64,000 nucleotides of DNA from positions 31,616,001 through 31,680,000 of the forward strand of contig CM063106.1 of assembly GCA_031841125.1 (NCBI GenBank), given 5' to 3'. Made by a program: the position numbers and the translations under genes. This document shows positions 11,165 through 19,893 of this stretch, piece by piece; within the stretch, counting starts at the first letter, position 1, and each line of letters opens with the position of its first letter. Under the pieces are notes generated by a model. The model was not told the origin of the DNA. It saw nothing but the letters and a program-made list of their open reading frames with translations, and ran no database searches. This DNA is from Acanthococcus lagerstroemiae (Eukaryota; Arthropoda; Insecta; Hemiptera; Eriococcidae).

Positions 11165-14100
11165 TCCCCGCTAACTACTAGGCAGAGTTGCCAATTTGGT
11201 GGTGTGGTGGGACGTATGGCGATGCACGCACGCCAAAGTGGCCTCTGAGACACCGCACCCCCGGTACCGGAAACTACCCTTTCGGGTATCGCATCAGTAC
11301 CGAGGGGAACGCTTTGGGGCCGGGCCCGAGCCCCTATTTCTCCTGGCCGAAACGGTGCGCGCGTCCTGCCAGGGCCACCACAGGGTTCCCTACTGACCGA
11401 GATCCGCACTCCCGGAGCGCTCGCCTGGGAATTTCAGGTCCCCCGCAGCCGGACGCGCTGCCTCTTCCTCTTCACTCACTCGTCGTGTGAGACTCGTCTG
11501 ATTGAAGCCCCAGCCCTTGCACTGCGGACGAGCTCGGCTCTAGCCCTGGTGCTGCGGGCGAGCTTCGCTGGATGGTATCCGCCGCCGCAGCAGCAGCAAC
11601 AAGTCCAGCTTCTCCTCCTCCTTGCGTCCTCTGTCTCGACCACAGCCTCCATCTTCCGTCGCATGGTGGCCGAAACGAAACCCGACACCCGGTTCCAACC
11701 GCTTCGGCTCCTCAACAGCTCCGGGACCAGGGTGTCCGGCGCAAGACGGTCGATCACGCCGTCTCCGGGGTCGATCGTGACCGTCCCGCGCCTCTCCTCC
11801 TCCCAGGCGTCGCACTCGAACAGCGTATGCCACAGCGTGTCCTCCTCTCCGCTTGCACAATGGGTGCACTCGGCGCTCCCCGCCAATTCCATCCGGTGCA
11901 GGTACGAGCCGAAACAACCGTGTCCGCTCAAGACCTGGGTCAGATGGAAGTTCAGGCTTCCGTGCCTCCTACCTAACCACAGTTCGAGCTCACCGATCAG
12001 CTCCCGGGTCCACTCGCCTTTCGAAGACTGGGCGAGCCTCTCCGTCCATCGCTGAAGCGTGGTCAGCTGAATGCCTCGCTTCGCCCGGCGTGCCTCTTGC
12101 CGCGTCCTCGCCTTCTTCTGCGCCTTGTAGGACTGCGCCAACTCGTCGACCTTCAGCTCGATGGATGGAAAGCGCGCCAGCACACCTACCGCCTCCGTTT
12201 ACACGGTGCGATACGCGCTGACGCACCTTAGCGCGACTCTCCGCTGCACCTTCTCCAGCTCCACTCTCCGGTACGGGATCTGGACGGCGTCCGCGAATAC
12301 CGGTGCGCCGTACATCAGGACCGACAGCACGACGTTCGCGTACAGCCTCCGCTTCTGCTCCCTCGGGCCGCCCAGGTTCGCCATCAGTCGCGACAGCTGC
12401 CCGGCGACCCGGTCCGCCTTCTCCGCCGCTCTCCGGAAGTGCTCGCGGAACGACAGCTTCCCGTCGAACCACAGCCCCAGGTATTTCAGCGCTGGACATG
12501 GCGCGATCCTCTCGCCTTTCAGCACGAACGTTGGTTGATCATACTTGCGGCGCGTCGTGAACAGAACTGCCTCGGTCTTCTGCACCGCCAAGCACAATCC
12601 CGCCGACTCGATCCATCCGGTCAGCAACTCCAACGCCCGGTTGACTTTGGTCGCGACCTCCTCTGTTGTCGCGGCTTGGCACACCGCCGGGACCGTCAGC
12701 CGCAGCAACCCGTTGAAGGCGACGTTCCACAGGATGGGTCCAAGGACCGACCCCTGAGAAACGCCGCACGTCATCGCCTTCGTGACTGATCCTGTCGCCG
12801 ACTTCATCTCGATCCGACGCCCGCAGAAATAGCTCCGGATAATCCGCGCGAGGTAGCCCGGCACCCGCGCCTCCTCCAACGCCGACACCACACATGAGTA
12901 CGGTATCGAGTTGAAGGCGTTGCGAATGTCGAGACTGACCGCCGCACAGAACTCTCCGTCGCGTATCGCCTGGCCGCCATCGCCTTCAGCCTGAGTGCTG
13001 CATCCGCTGTCGAACGGCCGATCCTGAAGCTGTACTGGCTGTTCGAGATCGTCCTCCGCCTCTCCAGGTGCGCCTTCAGCCTATCTACGATCGTCCGCTC
13101 GAACACCTTCCCCACGGTGTCGAGCAAGCAGATTGGCCGGTATGATGATGGCTGCCCGTCTGGCTTCCCTGGCTTCTTGATGAGGGCAAGCCGCGCCGTC
13201 TTCCATCGGTCCGGAAATGTCCGATCCTGCAACGCGCGGTTAAACACGTTGGTCAGGAGGGACGGCTCCACCCGATGCACGGACTCCCACACGACGTTCG
13301 GGATCATGTCAGGTCCTGGTGCCTTCCGCTTCTTCGTCCGGATCCGCTCGATGGCACTGTCCACTTCGCCGGTGCTCAGTGGACAGAACTCCTCCGTGGC
13401 CTCTCCAGACGACGATGCCGGTAGTGGTGGGCGCTGCGGGAACAGCTCCTCCACCACCTTCTGCAGCACTCCCGACTCCATGCGGCTCGTTACCAACGGC
13501 CCCCCGGCCCTCTGCATCACAACATGATACGGTTTGCCGAAGGGGTTGCGGCCCCCCTCCTGTCGCAGCTCCTCCCACGCCGTCTGAGGGCTCGGCGCGC
13601 CTGCTGGTACCACTGCGAGGCTTCACCCGTCCCTCCGTCATCTCGTCCTATCCGCTGATAGCGACGACGGAGGCGGTTACATTCCTTCCGCAGCTCGGCA
13701 ATCTCGTCGGTCCGCCAGTACACTGGGGGTCGCGCATGTGGCGGACCGACGCGGGGCATTGCGCTATCGCAGGCCGCTGCCACCGTCCTGATGACGTCCT
13801 CGGCTGCGGCTTCGGCACTCCTTTCTGCGGCCCCGTGCTCTCCCTTTCCCCAGGTGAAAGCCAGGAAGCTCGCTTCTAGCCGATCGGCGTCTAGCTTCCG
13901 GATTGCCCATCTTCTCGGCTTCTTCTCCTTCGGTACAGCGACTACGGTGTGACCCCTGTCAAGCTAAAACGCGATGTAGCGGTGGTCGCTCCTGGACTCC
14001 TCGTCGAGCACGGACCAGTCCTGCTGACGCGAAGGTCACGTCGATGACTGAGCTCCATCCCTGGTGGAACCTCGTTGGAGTGCCGCCCACGTTCGTCGGA

Positions 14101-14302
14101 ACGAGGTCTAGCCGGGCGGCAAGCTCCCCCAAGGCGTACCCTCTGCGGTCGGTCCGGCCGGAGTGCCATTCCTCTGACTTGGCATTGAAGTCTCCGGCCA
14201 CGATCACCCTCGACGTCCTCGCCAATGTGCGAGGATGTTCATGTAAAATGCTGTTAGCGGGTGTCTGCCCGCACACAACTGTGCACGCGATCAAGCAGAG
14301 AT
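11165..14302 (-). mobile_element. R1-like non-LTR retrotransposon copy, 5' truncated, inactive
   Basis: GC-rich island on the minus strand. From 14294 down it encodes an endonuclease domain (GDFNAKSEEWHS and SVIDVTFAS). The SDH catalytic block survives only in a shifted frame near 13975-14000. The RT follows at 12199-13613 with SSYRPICLLDTVGKVFE, a motif-A remnant LDIRNAFNS (~12930) and motif B GVSQGSVLGPILWN. The C-terminal region at 11476-12183 has a zinc-knuckle-like CTHCASGEEDTLWHTLFEC. The F/YADD motif C should follow GLLRL at about 12700 but has been deleted, so the RT cannot be active. At least three frameshifts are present. The remaining 300 bp to 11165 is GC-rich 3' UTR-like sequence; no poly(A) is seen. 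Confidence 0.85.
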
Positions 14303-14419
14303 AGCACCTCTCGCCAGTAATGACGATATTTGAAAATTTGCTATAGTCATAATAAAATTGAAATTTCTCATTTCAATATCGAAATTATTGATTCAATATT
14401 TCTGAATATTGACATTTCC

Positions 14420-14960
14420 TGGGCGCTGATGTTCCATTGCCGAGATACATTCGAAAATGTCAATTTGGGTCAAAAAATGACTGTAGCTCAATTTTGACGA
14501 CGGATTTGGGTTCGTCTCGAAAAATTGAGTATTCGGCAACAGCGCCCACGCAGAAGCTCGACGGAAATTTTTTGCTCCAAAAAAGACATAATGTGGATAG
14601 AAAAATTTCCAAATTTCGATTTGAAGACTGGTTTTAAGTCAATTTTTCACGCTGAGTTCAAATTCGGTGTTCAAATTGGACGCTGAAGCTCCGTTTTCAA
14701 GATACACTCGAAAATATGGTCAATTTGGGTCAAAAAATGACTGTAGCTCAATATTGAAGACGGGTTTGAATTCGTCTCGAAAAATTGAGTATTTAGCACC
14801 AGCACCGACGCCGAAGCTCGCCGAAAATGTTTTTACCCTAAAAAAGACATGATGTGTATAGCATGGAGAAATTTCCAAAATTTGAAAAAATCAAAAATTT
14901 CGAATTGAAGACTATTTTTAAGTCAATGGCAGCCAAAAATAAAAGCTTTGAAAGAATGAT
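14420..14960. repeat. Two tandem copies of a ~260-bp repeat
   Basis: CAATTTGGGTCAAAAAATGA occurs at 14461 and exactly 260 bp later at 14721. Matching blocks follow in the same order (ACTGTAGCTCAAT, TTCGTCTCGAAAAATTGAGTA, AAAAGACAT, ATAGAAAAATTTCC). The short open frames at 14437-14637 and 14667-14852 encode related peptides because of this repeat. The family is not recognised. Confidence 0.75.
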
Positions 14961-15157
14961 CATTTTTGGACGCCGTTCAGAAAATGGGAACGAACTAACA
15001 TTTGTAAACAAAATGAGTTGCTAGTATCGTTGGAAAAAGCGTAAAAAGTAGAATTTTTCAAAATTGGGCCCCCGATTCAAAAATGTGTTCTCACGTTGAA
15101 AAAAGCTTATCAGTAAACGCTATGTCATATAGGTTCTACTAGGTTCTGCATGTCTCC

Positions 15158-18100
15158 CGACCCCGCGGGGGATCGGGGTCCCCCGCAGAGGGGGCACTCA
15201 CTTTCAGTCGATCATCTTTGGCGTCAGGTCCATGGCGAGTGAGTCTCCAAGATGTACCCACAAACGGCGTAGGAGCCGTATGGTGTTGGCTGGACTGATT
15301 CGTGGCGGTCCCCAAGTCCGACCGGGCCATGGCATGGTCGGGCTTGGCCCAAGCACATGGAGACATCCATCCTCTCGTGAAAACCGACGATGGTAGGACA
15401 TTATAAATTGTATTAAAGTCAGGTTGGGAGGTGTGACGGCCTCCTGTAACTCCAGTAAACGGAGGACGTCGCCGGGGTATGTTGAGGGGCTCATAGTTAG
15501 CCATACTGGGTGTGTGGTGGCACCTGTAGCCGGAACCGGAGTACTGTTGCTGGACTTGGTTGACTGGGTAAAGGGTGCTGCTGCCAAGTTAGGGTGCATG
15601 GTGCGGGCAAACGCCCGGAGTATACACACTAAATGGACAAGTCGGGGGACTCCGGCCCACTACAGGGGGGGGGGGTTCGCACTCACCTACCGGGCGTGTC
15701 CCCAGGTGGCAGATAGAGGCGGCGGTTGAAGAACACACGATCCCAAGCAGGATTCGGTCTTCAACTGCCGTGTCGACCATGGGTCGGCCGCGGGCCATAA
15801 GTGCATAATCCTTCAGTCAAGTCTATCATGCTATCAGGGACCACTTGATCTTTCACCTATACCTCTTCTCTTTCCACTCTTTCGTATCCTCTTCCACTTT
15901 CGCTAAATTTCTACCGGCACTTCTAGGCCTCTTCTGCTCGGGTTAAGTAGGGGACTCTGCCTGTAATGGGTAGCACGATACTTCAATCAAATAATATTCG
16001 TGATGAATTCTATTCCAGAAGTAACGTTTACGGTGCAGAGGAGGGATACCTCATTACGGATAACAACTGGTTCCACCTCCAGCCAGTTGGGATCGTCAAC
16101 ACACGATGGAGAGCAGTAAACCGCCAACCCGGCGGCAATACCACCACGACAGCTGCATCAACTGTGTCCGAACTCCGACACAGATGATGACAACCAGATG
16201 CAGACAGACATCGACAGCACTGCCAACCCGGCAGGGCAGCAGACGACCAAGACAACCACGACAACAGCTACAACGGTACCAGCAACGACGACCACGACAG
16301 CGCCAGCGACAGGAAGCCGAAAGCCGAAATCGATACGGCATCAGAACGAAGAACCGCCTGTACGGCACGCCAGTACGACTGGCCGGTGAGACGAGTAAAG
16401 AGTTCTTCTGCCGCAGAGTGCGAGAAGGACTCGCCGCCAAGACGACCCTCAAGGCGCTCAACCGACACGAGGCCCCGCCTCCAAAAACCACGAAGAAGAG
16501 GGCGAGACACACGACATCCGAGGATGACTCCGACAGACGGACAGCGCAACCGGACCAAATGCAGCGCCTCCTAGACGCATTGGAGGGGCTGCAAAAAGAA
16601 ATAACCCAACTACGCTCCGACCTGCAGCGCGAAAGAACAGAACGCGCGCGGCTCGAGAAGGAGCTGGCCGAAGAGCGGCGACAAAAACCTACAACAGGAA
16701 GACCAACGACAACGACCGCGGCTCCGGTGGCGCACCGGGAGCTCACCGACACCATCCGAGCCACGGTCAACGAGCTGCTCGCCCCATTTATGGAAGCACT
16801 GAACCTGAATGGTGGCAAACGGCCAGCGACCAAGCCAGCCGCAACAACTTCTACGGCGACCTTGAGGAAGACTGTCCTTCTGACAAAAGCGGCACCTACA
16901 ACGACACAGACCTCCCGCAGCACACCCGAGACTCGACCCAACAAGAGGCACCCCGCCCCATCTGCTCCGAGCTATGCAGATGCGGCGAAGAAAGTGGCAC
17001 CGCCCTCTCGCAAACTAGACGACGACGGGTACACCACCGTACAAGGCAGGCAACAGCGCACGCGGAAAGGGCAGACCACTCCACGGTCCACAGTCCAGCC
17101 ACCTGCCGCCGCAGCATCAAAAATACCAACCACGCCCAGGAAGAAGAAGCCTTCCCCCAGGACGAGGAAACAGCCGCTCTCAGACAAGGCAGTCCTCGTC
17201 CTCCCAACAACCGCCGGCTCGAAGGCTATAGCTGCCCTGGAGAAACAAGGGCAGGTTAACCCGAAGCCGTTTGGAATCCACACTCGGGTGGAATTCCCGT
17301 CCGGCGCCGCTCTCCGCCGTTGCGCCACTACCCAACAAGCCTCCGCCCTCAAGGAGGACCTGAAAAGGATTGAGGCGGTCGCGGTAAAGTAAAGGAGCCG
17401 CCGAAACCCAGAGTAGCCGAGGCCCGTGTCCACTCAGTGCCTGCGTCCGTCTCCGAGCAGGACATAGTGGAGGCGGTCCACGCCCGCGCCGGTGGAATGA
17501 CGCCACAAAACATCATCTTTGTGGCGTACAAGACCGGAGTCGAAGAGCCCGCAAGAGGGCAGGCCCACCATCTCAAGGATACGAACCACGGAACCCCACC
17601 GTGGCTGCGGCGACAGCAGAAGTGACAACGACAGTAGCGGCTGAGAAAGGTTGATGGAGAAAGGAGAAGCCCAGTGACACCTTGGCACCGTTGAGCGTCC
17701 CCTTCTGTCCCAAGGAGCCCTGGAACCTGATACTCGACTCATCTGCTCGACCCACTTTGAGGAAGCGACAAATAACTTGAGGCTGAAGTCTTGCGGTAAC
17801 CGTTCGACCATGGAAGTGGCCCCCTCTACTTGGAGCGACCCTCCCGTCTTGGGTGCGTTGCGGAAGTTGCGGGCGGGGAAAGAAGATGGAGGCAGATAGG
17901 GAAGTGTTGCGGAACTGAAGGAGACAACAAACAACCTGAAGCAGACCGACACACTAACTGACTGACTGAACAACAGACAGACAGACAGATAGATGTATGT
18001 AGCCTAAGGTTATCATAACAATAATAATGCATAAGGTTGTAATAACTATAACTAACTAACGTTTAAGATGCCTTAAACATAAGTAATTTTAGAATGCCTG

Positions 18101-18441
18101 TGCTTTCCTCCCTGCTCTGCGCGAAACCTACTCGAAGGTATGTGGGGCAGCGGAGGAGGGACACAGAATTGTATATATCTTTAATTTCTTACGCATACAA
18201 GCCTGCCACCCAAGAAGCATCACCCCCTTCCACGTGGGCTAACCTGGGAAACGGACCTCATCCTGGACTAAGGAGTCCTGCCAAGGGTGTGGGGTATGGT
18301 GGCATTAGACTCTGCTTTGGCTTAGAGGTCTGAAAGTAGATACAACGGACATTCTGGCTATAAGTCCGAATTCAAAACAGACGAAAATAGAAAAGAGACT
18401 ATTTGGCTCGAAAAGTCCATATCAAAATTAAAAAAAAAAAA
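15158..18441 (+). mobile_element. R1-like retrotransposon insertion carrying ORF1 only
   Basis: GC-rich insertion flanked by 17-bp duplications: AGGTTCTGCATGTCTCC at 15141-15157 and AGGTTCTACATGTCTCC at 18442-18458 (one mismatch). The 3' end is a poly(A) run at about 18428-18441. The 5' end begins with a GC-rich hairpin: GCGGGGGA at 15165-15172 pairs with 15179-15186 around TCGGGG. About 0.95 kb of leader precedes ORF1 at 16106. No endonuclease or RT follows. After ORF1 the sequence passes directly into ~0.8 kb of 3' UTR-like DNA, so ORF2 is deleted and the copy is nonautonomous. Confidence 0.85.
16106..17392 (+). pseudogene. R1-like retrotransposon ORF1 (Gag-like), frameshifted
   Basis: A 428-codon frame encodes a Gln/Thr/Arg-rich N-terminus and a coiled-coil-like helix at about residues 150-195 (LEGLQKEITQLRSDLQRER). 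A basic Pro/Thr-rich middle follows, then a C-terminal block with LVLPTTAGSKAIAALEKQG. The frame stops early at 17390. A two-base change at about 17389-17391 shifts the real continuation into the frame of 17437-17625 (VPASVSEQDIVEAVHARAGG). In R1-clade ORF1 proteins this region leads into CCHC zinc knuckles. Here it runs only to RGQAHHL and then becomes unrelated, so the knuckles are missing. Non-LTR ORF1 proteins normally bind element RNA. Confidence 0.75.
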
Positions 18442-18879
18442 AGGTTCTACATGTCTCCTGAACTTCGAATCAAGTGTTCTCAAAATGCGGATTCTGCTAG
18501 TTGGTTCTCTTTTGCTGAATAGCGTCTGTTTGATCATTTAGGACTATTCAATCAATTTTTTTCCCAATATTTTTTTCGACGTTTCTAAAACTATTCGGAA
18601 GTGTAGTAGTGTGTATTTAACGTAACACAAATTTTTCTCTTTGTTTTGTCATAAAAAAAAAATAAATAAAAAAATAATAATTATCATGATTACTTTACCT
18701 CCACTGCTCGGAGAAAATATAATTTTAAAAGCCGTACCTAACCAAAAAATTTTGAAACCCATTACGTTAAATATTTTTTAAATGTGTAAAATCATGAAAA
18801 TTGCTCGATTTACACAGTCATCATTTTGAATATTATATTGATTGCCAGGATCATTCGTTCAAATTCTTATCACCTAGAG

Positions 18880-19540
18880 CAGTGGTTCTAACAGGTGGTC
18901 AGCGGACCCCCGATGGTCGCAAGCTGATCCAAAAGTGTTTCGTTCGTCAGGACTTTGATATAGTTTTAGCAAATTTTAAGTATATTTTTCAACTGCATTA
19001 TATACATAAGTGGTCCTTGAAATCAGAGGGGCTTAGCTAGCCATTAGCTGTTAGCCGTTAGCTTGCAGTTTTTGGTAGATTTTTAGCCAGCCGTTAGCTA
19101 GCCGATTGAAAATTTTTAGCCATTAACTAGCCATAAGCCAATGAAAACTCGGAAGCTAACGGCTGATTTCATTTTGCTAATTTCTTGCCTTTTCCCTTTT
19201 GAGTTTTGACTACATTAAAACAGAATTGTTTTCCTATTCCTTTTCGATGCATTTTCGTTTTTTAGATAGAAACTGCAAACTTGGTCAAACTCAGACTCAG
19301 AATTTGGGGAAAGAAAAAGAACTGGAACCAAGTTACCACTTCACCTATTTTATTTTTACCGAAAATGTGGATTAGTCTTCAGCCCTTAGCTAGCCAATCA
19401 GCGTCCTGTAGTTATTAGCCGTTAGTCGAAGCCAATTAATAAAAAAATTAGGTTTAACTGTTAGTTTTAGCCAATCTGATTGGCTGAGCACCTCTGCTTG
19501 AAAAAATAACGATTTTTCAGGGGTCCTTCAGGAACCCGTA
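18880..19540. mobile_element. hAT-type nonautonomous element (outer)
   Basis: Begins CAGTGGTTCTAACAGG and ends GGAACCCGTA. The termini are imperfect inverted repeats of the CAGTGGTTCT type known from hAT elements. The same 8 bp, ACCTAGAG, lies on both sides (18872-18879 and 19541-19548), the duplication length expected for hAT transposition. A second hAT-type element sits inside it at 19024-19496. No transposase remains. Confidence 0.75.
19024..19496. mobile_element. hAT-type nonautonomous element (inner, nested)
   Basis: Termini CAGAGGGGCTTAGC and the complement of GGCTGAGCACCTCTG form an inverted repeat (CAGAGGTGCT-like). Flanks are CTTGAAAT (19016-19023) and CTTGAAAA (19497-19504), an 8-bp duplication with one mismatch. 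The interior repeats GTTAGCTAGCC/GGCTAGCTAAC words many times in both orientations. Because it interrupts the 18880-19540 element, it is the younger insertion. Confidence 0.8.
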
Positions 19541-19893
19541 ACCTAGAGCGATACTAGCGTGCCAGACGGCCAGACGTTCGCCTGGTTCGAATCTAGTACC
19601 AACAAGATTTGCGATCTGGTAACACTGAGTGAACACTGGGTATTGATAACGTGAAACGTGATAAGTCACGGGTTTCGCGCGTTCGCGGCTTCAAGTTCTT
19701 TTCAAACATTCTCAAAATAATACATAAATATAAATACAGGAATAATGAATGTTTTATTCAACTGTTGTAAAGTTTAAAGTGTAATTAACGTTCTAGTAAT
19801 TGTTATGAAATAATTAGCTCACTCTTACGTGATAATCCGTGAACTACGACTATACTGACTGTTTGCTGGTTGCCTTCCCATTCGTATCAAACC

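Larger units (their letters stand above)
14968..18526. mobile_element. Terminal-inverted-repeat element, split by an R1-like insertion
   Basis: The left part (14968 to about 15140) starts GGACGCCGTTCAG and continues with GTATCGTTGGAAAAAGCGTA and GGGCCCCCGATTCAAAAATG. The right part (about 18442-18526) ends GCTAGTTGGTTCTC...GAATAGCGTCT. Joined, they match the uninterrupted copies at 34845-35090 and 41799-42053. The interruption is the retrotransposon at 15158-18441. The comparison gives the order: this element first, retrotransposon second. Confidence 0.75.

Noticed and set aside
11549..13879. Several long plus-strand open frames in the GC-rich island
   Set aside because: They are shadows of the minus-strand endonuclease-RT reading. 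GC-rich DNA has few stops and the peptides are Arg/Pro/Ser noise.
16096..16944. 282-codon minus-strand frame
   Set aside because: It is the complement of the retrotransposon ORF1, has Cys/Ser/Val-rich shadow composition, and no family resemblance.
19870..19893. A start for the FIRRM frame at 19870
   Set aside because: The codon there is TTG. The first ATG in frame, at 19894, has a strong ACCATGG context and gives a protein of normal length.
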